NCBI RefSeq assembly: GCF_000429825.1
Contig: NZ_AUCP01000052.1
Coordinates: 1 to 48,606, forward strand
Source of the DNA: Cohnella thermotolerans DSM 17683
GTDB taxonomy: Bacteria > Bacillota > Bacilli > Paenibacillales > Paenibacillaceae
Length of the DNA stretch: 48,606 nucleotides
Direction: 5' to 3'
The notes beneath the pieces were generated by a model, which was not told the origin of the DNA, searched no databases, and was given only the letters and a program-made list of their open reading frames with translations. The translations under genes and the position numbers were made by a program. Shown piece by piece: positions 17,208-30,022 of this stretch; within the stretch, counting starts at the first letter, position 1; each line of letters begins with the position of its first letter.

Positions 17208-18692
17208 TTATTTCTTGTTGGCGGCCACCCAAGCATCAAGCTGGGATTGGGCCTCCGCGATCACTTTGTCCAGACCCGCCTCTTTGAACTGCTTGATCGC
17301 CTTCGGCAAATACGTGTCCGGATCGACCGTACCGGTCATCAGCGACGACCAGAACTGCTCCTTGACGTTCTGCACGGCGGCCATCTCCGACGCGACCTTC
17401 GTGCTGTCGAAGTTGAAGCCGAGAATCGGGGACGGAATGCCGGAAGCGTTGAACTTCTTGAATTGCTCCCACTTGTCGTCCGGATCGTTCTCGTTGAGAT
17501 ACAGAATCATGTTGTTCCCCAGCGAATACGAAGGCATGTCATAGTTCTTCGATTCCGGCAAGTTCTTCATGCGATTGTCGCCGATCTTCTCATAATGCGT
17601 ACCCTCGATGCCGGAGTCGACCATGTTGCGAAGCACCGGATCGGTGTTGAGCAGATTCAGGAACTCCATCGCCTTCTCCGGATGCTCGGAGTTGGCCGAG
17701 ATCGCCATGATCGAGCCTTGGACCGACGTGTTCGTGATGATCGGATCGCTGGCCGGTGTCGAGACGACCGGATAGCCATAGCTGGCGGACCAGAGGTTGT
17801 CGGCCAGCGGCTGGGTTTGCGCCATATCGAGCAGCCATTTGCCCGCTCTCTCCAGGTCGGTTGTAGAACCTGTCGTCGCCGCTTCCGGCGCGATGTAACC
17901 GGCGGTGTAGTATTTGTGCATCGTCTTCAGCGCTTGCTTCATCTCGTCCGTCTCGAGAATATCGATGACCTTGTAATCCGTCGAGTCGAGCTTGACGGCG
18001 AGCGGCATGTTTGTAATGAGGTAGTCGTACGGCACGTAAGGCACGAAGTCCTTGGTCATGACGAAGGGAGTGATGGTCGGATCGTTCTCCTTAACCGTCT
18101 TGAGCAGCGGCTCCAGACTTTCGAGCGAACGAACGCTGGAGGTGTCGAGGTTGTACTTGTCGGCCACGTTCTTATTGAAGCGCCACACCCACTGCTGCGG
18201 AAGCTCCTTGTTGGCCGGAATGCCATAGTTGTGGCCGTCGACCTTCGAGCCGCTCAGGAAGCTTGGGTCGATCGCGTTCTTGATTCCCTGGCCGTACTTG
18301 TCCAGCAGATCGTCGATTTGGAGGAACGCGCCTTTCCTCGCGTTCTGCACGTAATCGAAGCCGCCGGCCGAAGTAAATATAATGTCCATCGGCTCGCCCG
18401 ACGACACCAGCACTTGCATCTTCTGCGAGTAATCGCCCCAATCGATCATTTTCATCGTGACCGTGGCGTTGATTTTTTCCTTCGTATATTTGCTTACTTC
18501 TTCCATGACTTTGTTCACGTCTTTTTGCGGCGTTCCGATCGTGTACCAGATCAAGTTGACGGGCTTATCGGAATTGTCGCCGGACCCTGCCGCTTCGTTG
18601 CTGTTACCGCTTCCGCCGCAGGCGCTCAGAACAAGCGACAACGCCGTAACCGAAGCGAGCGCAAAACCAGCTTTTTTCTTTGCCTTGCTCAT
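17208..18692 (-). CDS. Carbohydrate-binding lipoprotein of the ABC importer
   Basis: 494 residues. Signal peptide and lipobox LVLSAC put lipidated Cys25 on the outer face of the membrane; a Gly/Ser/Asn linker follows. The mature part resembles LplA/YtcQ-type extracellular solute-binding proteins of family 1. ATG 18692 lies ten bases after GGAGGG. It should capture the oligosaccharide and deliver it to the two permeases. The glycosidases downstream point to alpha-mannosides, such as N-glycan or yeast mannan fragments, as ligands. That link is contextual. Confidence 0.9.
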   Translation of the reverse strand: MSKAKKKAGFALASVTALSLVLSACGGSGNSNEAAGSGDNSDKPVNLIWYTIGTPQKDVNKVMEEVSKYTKEKINATVTMKMIDWGDYSQKMQVLVSSGEPMDIIFTSAGGFDYVQNARKGAFLQIDDLLDKYGQGIKNAIDPSFLSGSKVDGHNYGIPANKELPQQWVWRFNKNVADKYNLDTSSVRSLESLEPLLKTVKENDPTITPFVMTKDFVPYVPYDYLITNMPLAVKLDSTDYKVIDILETDEMKQALKTMHKYYTAGYIAPEAATTGSTTDLERAGKWLLDMAQTQPLADNLWSASYGYPVVSTPASDPIITNTSVQGSIMAISANSEHPEKAMEFLNLLNTDPVLRNMVDSGIEGTHYEKIGDNRMKNLPESKNYDMPSYSLGNNMILYLNENDPDDKWEQFKKFNASGIPSPILGFNFDSTKVASEMAAVQNVKEQFWSSLMTGTVDPDTYLPKAIKQFKEAGLDKVIAEAQSQLDAWVAANKK

Positions 18693-18750
18693 CTGTTCAG
18701 TACCCTCCCATGAAGTGAATATCTCTATCGGCAAGTTCAACTTTAATTCA

Positions 18751-18764
18751 TGAAAGCATTTTCA
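18751..18764. promoter_or_regulatory. cre-like box (CcpA site) before the lipoprotein gene
   Basis: TGAAAGCATTTTCA matches the cre consensus TGWAANCGNTNWCA at all but the central G. It lies 59 bases before the lipoprotein start and overlaps a TTGAAA that could be a -35 element. Repression when preferred sugars are present is inferred. Confidence 0.55.
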
Positions 18765-18798
18765 AATAGAAGAGAAACTTAAGATATTCTGTCCAAAA

Positions 18799-18828
18799 TA
18801 AAGAAAAGAACTGCCCGTCCGGCAGTTC
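18799..18828 (-). terminator. Terminator after the YesN-like regulator gene
   Basis: GAACTGCC (18808-18815) pairs with GGCAGTTC (18821-18828). On the minus strand TTTTCTTTATTTT follows. It separates the regulator pair from the transporter/enzyme transcript. Confidence 0.8.
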
Positions 18829-18865
18829 CGATCGTGCTCCCGTTCCCGGCCGGAAGCCGGTTCGT

Positions 18866-20401
18866 CTACAGCAGCGCTTTGTAATCCGTGGGGGAGATGC
18901 CCACATGCTTTTTGAACTGTTTGTAGAAGTAGCCCGTCTCCCAATACCCCACCTTGCGGGAAATCTCCTGCACTTTGAGCGTCGACGTCTTCAGCAGCTC
19001 CTTCGCCTTCTCGATCCGGTACTTGTTGACGTACTCGGTGAAGCTCTCGCCCGTCTCCTTCTGGAACAGCTGGCCCAGGTAGACGGGGTGAACGTGGTAT
19101 TGCGCGCCCAGCGCCTTCAGCGACAGCTCTTCCGCGTAGTTCCGATGGATTTCGGCCAACACTTGGGCGACGACCGGGCTCCGCACGTCGCTCGCGAGCG
19201 AATCGACGCAGCGTTCGGCCACCAGCCGGACCGCCTCCGTCAGCGACGCGAAATCGGCGGCCGCGTTCACACGCTCGAATCCGAGCGAGAAGATGTCCCG
19301 CTCGTCCGTATGTTTGATCGCCTTCAGCTCTATCTTGAAGCGGATGATCAGCTCCATCGCCAGCTCCTGCATGTAGGACGGGGTGACGCCTTCCCGCCGC
19401 CGAAGCCGGTCGAAGTCGCCGAGAATTCGGGCCGACAGCCCTTGCTTGTCCTTCGCCACGAGCAGCTTCGCGTAATCGCCCCAATCGATCGAAAATTCGG
19501 ACAAGTCGGCCTGCTGGAACGACTCCGTATCGCCGTAATCGATCCATTCCTTCTCGGGATAGACTAAGAAATATTCCTGCGCCTTCTTGGCTTCCTCGTA
19601 GCTGTCCGTCAAGCGGGAGCGAAGCGGATAGACCTTGCCGAAGGAGAGCCGCGCCTGCCCGCCTCCGGAGCTTAGGGAGGCGCGCAGCTCCGACAGCTGC
19701 CGCGCCAGCTTCGGCTTGTCCTTCTCCGGTACGCGCAGTCCGGCCGCAATGACGATGTCTTCCTCCATGTCCCGGAACGGCACGACCGTCCGGTTCCCCG
19801 CGAAAGCGTCCGCCACCCGGGCGAACGCCTTCTCGTAATCTTCGGAATGCGGCGATTCGTATCGAAGCACGGCGGCCAAGCCGTAAGGGGCATGGAGCGA
19901 GATGCCCAGCATGCCGGCCCGCTCGTCGAATTCGGCGTCGGAGATGCGGCCGGTAATCCAGCGGTACATCGTATTGTCCTTCATGATCTGAACGTTGTAT
20001 TCCCGCAGCAGCGGGTCGAAGGGAACGCTGTTCAGCTTCTCGACCGTATTGGCGAGCGTGTCGTTCAGCTCCTTCACGTTGATCGGCTTGAGCAAGTAGT
20101 TTTCGATGCCGAGCTGCATGCCTTCCTTCAAGTAATCGAATTCGTTGAATCCGCTCAGGATGATCGCCTTCAGCTCCGGGCGGAATTCGCGGGCGCGCCG
20201 GATCAGATGGAGGCCGTTCATCAGCGGCATGGAGATGTCGGTAATGAGAATGTCGACCGGCATTTGCCGAATGCGCCGGAGCGCATCCTCGCCGTTCTCC
20301 GCGGTGCCGACGACCTCCAGGCCGAAGGCGGGCCAATCGACGGCATCGAACAGCCCTTCGGTAATGAACGGCTCGTCGTCCACCAGAAACACTTTATGCA
20401 T
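18866..20401 (-). CDS. YesN-like response regulator with AraC-type DNA-binding domain
   Basis: 511 residues. The receiver domain has the DDE acidic patch, phosphoacceptor Asp55 in LITDISMPLMNG and Lys105 in LLKP. A long middle region leads to a C-terminal AraC/XylS double helix-turn-helix (about 405-511: LSLKALGAQYHVHPVYLGQLF, GESFTEYVNKYRIEKAKELL, ISRKVGYWETGYFYKQFKKHVGISP). It should activate the adjacent mannoside genes when phosphorylated. ATG 20401 follows a GGAGG-rich stretch and lies inside the end of the kinase gene (8-base overlap), so the two are co-translated. An upstream in-frame extension has no start signal. Confidence 0.9.
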   Translation of the reverse strand: MHKVFLVDDEPFITEGLFDAVDWPAFGLEVVGTAENGEDALRRIRQMPVDILITDISMPLMNGLHLIRRAREFRPELKAIILSGFNEFDYLKEGMQLGIENYLLKPINVKELNDTLANTVEKLNSVPFDPLLREYNVQIMKDNTMYRWITGRISDAEFDERAGMLGISLHAPYGLAAVLRYESPHSEDYEKAFARVADAFAGNRTVVPFRDMEEDIVIAAGLRVPEKDKPKLARQLSELRASLSSGGGQARLSFGKVYPLRSRLTDSYEEAKKAQEYFLVYPEKEWIDYGDTESFQQADLSEFSIDWGDYAKLLVAKDKQGLSARILGDFDRLRRREGVTPSYMQELAMELIIRFKIELKAIKHTDERDIFSLGFERVNAAADFASLTEAVRLVAERCVDSLASDVRSPVVAQVLAEIHRNYAEELSLKALGAQYHVHPVYLGQLFQKETGESFTEYVNKYRIEKAKELLKTSTLKVQEISRKVGYWETGYFYKQFKKHVGISPTDYKALL

Positions 20402-22226
20402 CGCTTCCTCCGCCTCCTTCCCCCGTCTCGGCGGGAATCGCAATGGCAAACACCGTGCCGCTCTTGGGTCCGCTCTCGATCGTCAAGCCGTATTCGGCTC
20501 CGTACACCAGCTTCAGCCGCTGGTGAACGCTTCGCAAGCCGAACGATCCTTCCTCCGTCTCCGGATCGTTCAGCGACGCCCGAATGCGCTCCAGTTCCTC
20601 CGCGTCGATCGTCCTGCCGTTGTTCCAGACGCGGATGCGGATCAGCCCTTCCGCCGCTTCCGCCTCGATCGCGATCCGGTTGTCTGCGCTCTGGGGCTCC
20701 AATCCGTGCACGATATAATTTTCGACGAGCGGCTGAATGAGCATCTTCGGGATCGTGACGGACGATATCTCCGGGTCGCAGTCGATCGTATAAGCGAATT
20801 TGTCCCTGTAGCGGATTCGGAACAGCTCCAGGTATAGCCGGCACATCTCCAGCTCTTCCGCCAGCCGGCATTCCGCGTTCGTGCGCACCGAATTCCGGAA
20901 CAGCGCCGCAAGACTGTATATCATCTCCGCAACGTCGTCCGCCCCTCGCGACACCGCCCGCATGCGGATCACTTCCAGCGTGTTGTATAGAAAATGCGGA
21001 TTGATTCTCGCCTGGAGGGCCGCCAGCTCGGTCTGCTTCATCCGAATCTCCGCCTTGTACTCCCGGTCGATCGTCCGGTTCAGCTCCTCCACCATGTCGT
21101 TGAAGCTGCGCGAGATTTGGCCGAGCTCGTCCTCGTGCGGGTCGTCCAGACGGGCGTTCAAATCGCCGCTCTCGACTTTCCTCATGAACCGCACGATTTT
21201 GTTCGTCCGTCTGGCGATGCTGACGATGACCAGCGACGGAATGACGACCGCGAACACGATGCAGACGCTGCTGATCAGCACGATCGTCCGTTTCAGTCCC
21301 GCGTAAGCCGCAGCCACCTCGCTCTTGGGCAGGATGCCGACGATCGTAAAGCCTGCGGAATTTTGCGCGAGCGTCGAGACGAAGGAAGGCTCCTCCAAAT
21401 CCGCCGTCTCTTGCAGAGAATCGATTTTGTCGAGATAAGGGTACTTCTGGCCGTAATACCGCCCCGAGGAGTCGAACATGACCTGGCCGTCGGACGTCAG
21501 GACGAGCAGCGTTCCTTTCAAGGTCATGTTCCGGGGCAGGGATTGGCGGATCAACTCCGAGTCGAAATAGACGACCAGTTGGCCGATGTTCTTGAGCGTG
21601 TTCTTGTCGTTGATCTGGCTTCTCATGGAGTACAGGCGCGTGTCCCACTGCCCGATCGCCTTGCGCACCCAGACGTTCGGGATCGAGGCGCTGGGGCCTT
21701 CCGAGGCCATGACGTCCGGGACGTAGGAGCGGGCCGCGTTGACGGAGACCAGCTTCGGAGCGCCGGACGTCTGGTAGACGTACAGGAACTGCATCTCCGA
21801 GCTGTAGAGTATAATGTCGCGAATGTCGGAATCGGATCCGAGCTTGTCCCCGAAATACTCGATCGCGTTGGCTCCGCGCGAGCTTCCGTTAGCGTTCTCA
21901 CCGAGCGTATATTGGATGTATTGCTGGAAGGAATTTTTTAGCAAGTAAGACACATTGTCCGACAGCAAATTATCCGCGTAAATATTCTGAACGACCGACT
22001 GCGTCCAGGCGTATTTCTGCTCGAGGTAGCGATTGACGCGATCCATCGCTTCCCGCTGGTCGCTGAGCTCGTTCCGCACGATGGAGGCGGACATGAAGTT
22101 GAACAGCAAGTAAGACAACGTAATAATCGTCAAATTGACGATAATCGCGAAGACGAAGATCACTTTGATGAACAGGTTGTTCTGGATGTAGTTGCGATAG
22201 ATTTTGCCGATCCTCACGATGAACAT
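20394..22226 (-). CDS. YesM-like membrane sensor histidine kinase
   Basis: 610 residues. TM1 at about 19-42, an extracellular sensor of roughly 270 residues, TM2 at about 313-337, HAMP (about 338-390), the YesM-type kinase core with His411 in ARINPHFLYNTLE, then an ATPase domain with NNG and GSFGLRSVHQRL. This group senses sugars or sugar-bound binding proteins. ATG 22226 abuts its GAGG; GTG at 22217, nine bases after GAGG, is the better-spaced start and would remove three residues. First gene of the mannoside locus, co-translated with the YesN-like regulator. Confidence 0.9.
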   Translation of the reverse strand: MFIVRIGKIYRNYIQNNLFIKVIFVFAIIVNLTIITLSYLLFNFMSASIVRNELSDQREAMDRVNRYLEQKYAWTQSVVQNIYADNLLSDNVSYLLKNSFQQYIQYTLGENANGSSRGANAIEYFGDKLGSDSDIRDIILYSSEMQFLYVYQTSGAPKLVSVNAARSYVPDVMASEGPSASIPNVWVRKAIGQWDTRLYSMRSQINDKNTLKNIGQLVVYFDSELIRQSLPRNMTLKGTLLVLTSDGQVMFDSSGRYYGQKYPYLDKIDSLQETADLEEPSFVSTLAQNSAGFTIVGILPKSEVAAAYAGLKRTIVLISSVCIVFAVVIPSLVIVSIARRTNKIVRFMRKVESGDLNARLDDPHEDELGQISRSFNDMVEELNRTIDREYKAEIRMKQTELAALQARINPHFLYNTLEVIRMRAVSRGADDVAEMIYSLAALFRNSVRTNAECRLAEELEMCRLYLELFRIRYRDKFAYTIDCDPEISSVTIPKMLIQPLVENYIVHGLEPQSADNRIAIEAEAAEGLIRIRVWNNGRTIDAEELERIRASLNDPETEEGSFGLRSVHQRLKLVYGAEYGLTIESGPKSGTVFAIAIPAETGEGGGGSDA

Positions 22227-22257
22227 CCTCTGCGGCGGTTCTTAAATAGGCCCCTCC

Positions 22258-22263
22258 ATTATA
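22258..22263 (-). promoter_or_regulatory. -10 element before the YesM-like kinase gene
   Basis: TATAAT on the minus strand, 32 bases before the gene. No good -35 lies 16-18 bases upstream (GACGGG), so the promoter may be weak or assisted. Confidence 0.45.
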
Positions 22264-22293
22264 GCATGATCGGCTTCGCTCCCGTCTTCATAA

Positions 22294-22341
22294 AAAGGCA
22301 AATCCCCGGAGAACGGCCATTCGGCAGCGTTCCCCGGGGAT
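22294..22341 (-). terminator. Terminator of the glycolytic operon after eno
   Basis: An ATCCCCGG-type stem (22302-22341, with small bulges) is followed on the minus strand by TTTGCCTTTTTA. It lies 37 bases past the eno stop. Confidence 0.75.
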
Positions 22342-22377
22342 CGGTGTGAGTTGTATATGGATGTTAAGCGGATTGGC

Positions 22378-23733
<1,356 letters not shown>

Positions 23734-23775
23734 TTACAATTTATACGGTGAAAAGAGCCGTAAGGAGCACCCCGG

Positions 23776-23812
23776 GTGTGCTGTAACCCGACATTTGCGG
23801 CTTACAGCGCAC
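23776..23812 (-). other. Intercistronic hairpin between gpmI and eno
   Basis: Two 14-base arms (23776-23789 and 23799-23812) pair with two mismatches. No T-run follows, so this is more likely an RNA stability or processing element than a terminator. Confidence 0.45.
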
Positions 23813-23813
23813 T

Positions 23814-25349
23814 TTACTGGATCAGCGATGCGCCGGTCATTTCCTTCGGCTGCGGCAACTCCATCAGCTTCAGCAGCGTGGGCGCCACATCCGCAAGGAT
23901 GCCGCCTTCGCGCAGCGTCACGCCGGGCTTCGTCACGATGCACGGCACCGGATTCGTCGTATGCGCCGTGTACGGACGGCCCTGGTCGTCGATGACCATG
24001 TCCGCGTTGCCGTGGTCGGCGATGATGACGGCGACGCCGCCCTTCGCCAGAACCGCTTCGACGACTTTGCCGAGGCATTCGTCGGTCGCCTCGACCGCCT
24101 TGATCGTCGGCTCCAGCATGCCGGAGTGGCCGACCATGTCCGGATTGGCGAAGTTCAGGATGATGGCGTCGTGCTTCTCCGCCTCGATCTCCTTCACCGC
24201 CGCGTCCGCAACTTCGTAGGCGCTCATCTCCGGCTTCAGGTCGTAGGTCGCGACCTTCGGCGAATTAATGAGAATGCGCGTCTCGCCCGGCAGCTGCACG
24301 TCGCGGCCGCCGCTGAAGAAGAAGGTGACATGCGGATACTTCTCCGTCTCGGCGATGCGAAGCTGCTTCTTGCCTTGCTGCACGAGCACTTCGCCGAACG
24401 TGTTGTCGAGCTCCTTCGGCTTGTAGGCGACGTAGCCGCCGACGGATTCGGCGAACAGCGTCAGGCACACGAAGTACAGGTTCTTCGGGAACTTGTCGCC
24501 GCGGTCGAAGCCGCGGAAGTCTTCGTTCGTGAACACCTGCGACAGTTGGATCGCGCGGTCCGGGCGGAAGTTGAAGAACACGACCGAGTCTTCCGCTTCC
24601 ACGAGGCCGACCGGCTTGCCGTCCTCGCCCACGATGACCGTCGGCATGACGAACTCGTCCATGACCGACTTCTCGTACGATTCCTTCACGGCCTTGATCG
24701 GGTCCGTGTAGGCCGGTCCTTCGCCGTACACCATCGCGCGGTATGACTTCTCGACGCGGTCCCACCGCTTGTCGCGGTCCATCGCGTAGTAACGGCCTTG
24801 AACCGTCGCGATGCGGCCGACGCCGAGTTCCTTGATTTTCGCTTCAAGCTGCTCCAGGTACCCGACCGCGCTGTCCGGCGCGACGTCGCGTCCGTCCAGG
24901 AACGCGTGAACGCAAACGTCGGACAACCCTTCTCTCTTCGCCAGTTCCAGCAAGGCGAAGCAGTGGGCGATATGGCTGTGCACGCCGCCGTCGGAGAGCA
25001 GCCCGTACAGATGGAGCTTCTTGCCGTTCTGCTTGGCGTGGCGGACCGCGCCGAGCAGCGTCTCGTTCTGGAAGAAGTCCCCTTCGCGAATCGACTTGGT
25101 GATGCGCGTCAAATCCTGATAGACGATGCGTCCCGCGCCGATGTTCAGATGGCCTACTTCGGAGTTGCCCATCTGTCCTTCCGGCAAGCCGACCGCTTCC
25201 CCTTGCGCCGTCAATTGCGTATGGGGATAGGTCGACCAGTAGCGGTCGAAATTCGGCTTCTTCGCTTGGGCCACGGCGTTGCCGTGCGTCTCCACGCGAA
25301 GGCCGAAGCCGTCCAGAATAATCAGCGCGACCGGTTTCGGTGCCGCCAT
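23814..25349 (-). CDS. gpmI: 2,3-bisphosphoglycerate-independent phosphoglycerate mutase
   Basis: 511 residues, matching the manganese-dependent iPGM of Bacillus. Metal ligand Asp13 is in ILDGFG and the phosphoserine Ser63 in [17 protein letters not shown]; other metal-site stretches are [21 protein letters not shown] and [11 protein letters not shown]. It interconverts 3- and 2-phosphoglycerate. It begins one base after the tpiA stop, so the two are translationally coupled; GAGGGGC lies in the end of tpiA. Confidence 0.97.
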   Translation of the reverse strand: MAAPKPVALIILDGFGLRVETHGNAVAQAKKPNFDRYWSTYPHTQLTAQGEAVGLPEGQMGNSEVGHLNIGAGRIVYQDLTRITKSIREGDFFQNETLLGAVRHAKQNGKKLHLYGLLSDGGVHSHIAHCFALLELAKREGLSDVCVHAFLDGRDVAPDSAVGYLEQLEAKIKELGVGRIATVQGRYYAMDRDKRWDRVEKSYRAMVYGEGPAYTDPIKAVKESYEKSVMDEFVMPTVIVGEDGKPVGLVEAEDSVVFFNFRPDRAIQLSQVFTNEDFRGFDRGDKFPKNLYFVCLTLFAESVGGYVAYKPKELDNTFGEVLVQQGKKQLRIAETEKYPHVTFFFSGGRDVQLPGETRILINSPKVATYDLKPEMSAYEVADAAVKEIEAEKHDAIILNFANPDMVGHSGMLEPTIKAVEATDECLGKVVEAVLAKGGVAVIIADHGNADMVIDDQGRPYTAHTTNPVPCIVTKPGVTLREGGILADVAPTLLKLMELPQPKEMTGASLIQ

Positions 25350-25350
25350 C

Positions 25351-27306
<1,956 letters not shown>

Positions 27307-27352
27307 GGTCAGCTCTCCTCCTGCGCAGGATCTTCGGTTACAAACAGCCTTA

Positions 27353-27376
27353 AAGAGGAGCGCATAGACTCCTCTT
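27353..27376 (-). other. Intercistronic hairpin between gap and pgk
   Basis: AAGAGGAG (27353-27360) and CTCCTCTT (27369-27376) form a perfect 8-base-pair stem with an 8-base loop in the 99-base gap. With no T-run, a role in mRNA stability is more likely than termination. Confidence 0.45.
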
Positions 27377-27405
27377 CATAAGCCGCTTGCCAATATGATC
27401 GAATC

Positions 27406-28434
<1,029 letters not shown>

Positions 28435-28497
28435 CTATTTTGTATTTTGATCTATAACAGGCGCAATAATGCGCCCAGACCACGATTTTCCATGCCG

Positions 28498-28525
28498 CCG
28501 TCCGGCCTGCTCCCGTGCCGGACGG
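28498..28525 (-). other. Hairpin between cggR and gap, probable mRNA processing/stability element
   Basis: CCGTCCGG (28498-28505) and CCGGACGG (28518-28525) pair perfectly just after the cggR stop. In B. subtilis the cggR-gapA mRNA is cut near here and a stem-loop protects the gapA part. The same function here is inferred. Confidence 0.5.
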
Positions 28526-28544
28526 GCGCCTGCGGCCTGGCCGC

Positions 28545-29567
28545 CTAGGCGTGGCGCAGCGCTTCCTCGGCCGCGGCTTCGTCCGTCACGAGCACGTCGT
28601 CGTGTCCGAACCGCATGACCGCCGCGATGGCCTCGCCCTTGCTCTTGCCGCCGGCCAGCCCGATGACCGTCTCCGCCGCCTCGATGTCTTCCAGCCGCAA
28701 ACCCGCGGTGGCCATCCGGTGGACGACGCAGCCGTTGCGGTCGAAGTAGTAGCCGAACGCTTCCGCCAGGGCTCCGTCCTTGAGCAGCTCCCGGATCGTG
28801 TCCTGATCCAGCTTCCGGCGGCGCGCCATCGTGGCGGCGTCTCCGATGCCGTGCACGACGATGCGGGCGGACCGGATCATGTCGACGACTTCCCGGACGT
28901 TCGGCTCCTGCATGATCGTCTGGTATGCTTCTTCGCTCAGGTGGTCCGGCACGTGAAGCATCCGGTACCGGGCGCCCGTGCGCTTGGCCAGCTCCGAAGC
29001 GATCGTGTTCGCTTGGTATTCCACGCTCTCGCCGAGTCCTCCCCTGGCAGGCACGAACCAGTTGTCAGCCAGCGGGGCGCTCACCTTGAAGTGGGCGGCC
29101 ATCCGGGCCATCGTCGTGCCGCCCATGACGGCGACGATGTCGCCCGGCGACAGCGACTGGCTGAGCACGCGGCTGCCGGCCCGGCCGAGCTCCCGCTTGA
29201 CGTCGTCCGACACGTCCGAGTCGCCGGCCACGATGACGACCTTCCGCAGGCCGAACTTCGAGCGGACGGCCTCTTCGAGCTCGGACAAGCCGAACAGCTC
29301 CTTGACGAGCGGCTCCATCTCTTCGAGCAGCCGCTTGCCGGATTCGCTAAGCGTCATTCCGGCCGTTCCCGCTTCCAGCAGCCCCTGCTCCCGGAGCAGA
29401 TCGAGCTCGGCCCGAAGCGTCCGTTCCGTCAGGTCCAGGCTGGCGGCAAGACTCCGTCTTCCCATCGTTCCCGACACCAGAATGCGGTGAAGAATCTTGT
29501 AGCGCTTCTCCATCACCTGGAGCAGATCGGGAATCAGCTTCTTCTGAATATGAAGGATGCTCCGCAA
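28545..29567 (-). CDS. cggR: Central glycolytic genes regulator CggR (SorC family)
   Basis: 340 residues, the length of B. subtilis CggR, when read from TTG at 29567 (LRSILHIQKKLIPDLLQVM, close to the known N terminus); AGGGGGG lies eight bases upstream. No ATG is available there, and longer frames would swallow the operator. An N-terminal helix-turn-helix (about 28-60, MGRRSLAASLDLTERTLRAEL) is followed by the SorC sugar-binding domain (VVIVAGDSDVS, VAVMGGTTMARMA, ARGGLGESVEYQANTIA, HGIGDAATMA). It represses its own operon until fructose-1,6-bisphosphate binds. First gene of cggR-gap-pgk-tpiA-gpmI-eno. Confidence 0.95.
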   Translation of the reverse strand: MRSILHIQKKLIPDLLQVMEKRYKILHRILVSGTMGRRSLAASLDLTERTLRAELDLLREQGLLEAGTAGMTLSESGKRLLEEMEPLVKELFGLSELEEAVRSKFGLRKVVIVAGDSDVSDDVKRELGRAGSRVLSQSLSPGDIVAVMGGTTMARMAAHFKVSAPLADNWFVPARGGLGESVEYQANTIASELAKRTGARYRMLHVPDHLSEEAYQTIMQEPNVREVVDMIRSARIVVHGIGDAATMARRRKLDQDTIRELLKDGALAEAFGYYFDRNGCVVHRMATAGLRLEDIEAAETVIGLAGGKSKGEAIAAVMRFGHDDVLVTDEAAAEEALRHA

Positions 29568-29624
29568 ACTTATAGGCCCCCCTAATGCCGGTTGGCCTCG
29601 GCACGATTGCGGGCGAATGGGCTG

Positions 29625-29660
29625 GACGCGAAATGTCCCGCTGCATTCATTTAAGTCCCA
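29625..29660 (-). promoter_or_regulatory. CggR operator
   Basis: On the minus strand: TGGGAC-N6-GAAT-N4-CGGGAC-N6-CGTC, the exact spacing of the B. subtilis tandem site CGGGAC-N6-TGTC-N4-CGGGAC-N6-TGTC with the downstream copy better kept. It lies between the predicted promoter and cggR. Confidence 0.75.
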
Positions 29661-29667
29661 CACCCTC

Positions 29668-29696
29668 ATTCTAATGGAATTCGACACTTCGCGCAA
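29668..29696 (-). promoter_or_regulatory. Promoter of the glycolytic operon
   Basis: TTGCGC (29691-29696), 17 bases, TAGAAT (29668-29673), immediately upstream of the CggR operator. The weak -35 lowers certainty. Confidence 0.55.
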
Positions 29697-29740
29697 GGGA
29701 CGCCTTCAAATAATTGCCCATTTTTCATTTGGATTTCAAC

Positions 29741-29769
29741 TTGCTTTTTGCTCCGCTATCCCCTATAAT
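29741..29769 (+). promoter_or_regulatory. tRNA-Arg promoter
   Basis: TTGCTT (29741-29746), 17 bases, TATAAT (29764-29769); the tRNA begins 25 bases later. Confidence 0.8.
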
Positions 29770-29794
29770 AACTTTTGCTGTCGATTTAAAACGT

Positions 29795-29869
29795 GCGCCC
29801 GTGGTCCAACGGATATGACGCAGGCCTCCGGAGCCTGAGATTGGGGTTCGATTCCCTACGGGCGCGCCA
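29795..29869 (+). tRNA. tRNA-Arg, anticodon CCG
   Basis: The acceptor GCGCCCG pairs with CGGGCGC, discriminator G, and CCA is encoded. The anticodon arm CAGGC-CTCCGGA-GCCTG gives anticodon CCG, which reads CGG, a useful codon in this GC-rich genome. The T arm has GGTTCGATTCC. It is transcribed alone from its own promoter and ends in a terminator shortly downstream. Confidence 0.95.
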
Positions 29870-29908
29870 ATTCATCGCAAGACGCCAACGAATAGCATTT
29901 AGTGAAAG

Positions 29909-29938
29909 CGGCCGTAGCATACGGGCGTTTTTTATTTT
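29909..29938 (+). terminator. Terminator after tRNA-Arg
   Basis: CGGCCGTA and TACGGGCG pair around GCA with one mismatch, followed by TTTTTT. Confidence 0.7.
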
Positions 29939-29949
29939 GCACCCTTTGG

Positions 29950-29966
29950 TTTGACTTTCTTTGACT
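29950..29966. promoter_or_regulatory. CtsR operator of clpP
   Basis: On the minus strand AGTCAAA-GAA-AGTCAAA, a perfect match to the CtsR heptad repeat RGTCAAA-NAN-RGTCAAA. It covers the -35 element of the clpP promoter. Confidence 0.85.
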
Positions 29967-29989
29967 TTTGATGCCCGATCCATTAGAAT
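29961..29989 (+). promoter_or_regulatory. clpP promoter
   Basis: TTGACT (29961-29966), a 17-base spacer, TAGAAT (29984-29989). The -35 lies inside the CtsR box, so repressor and sigma-A RNA polymerase would compete. Confidence 0.8.
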
Positions 29990-30022
29990 GAAGAAACCAA
30001 CCATCCAAAGGAGGGTCAACGC

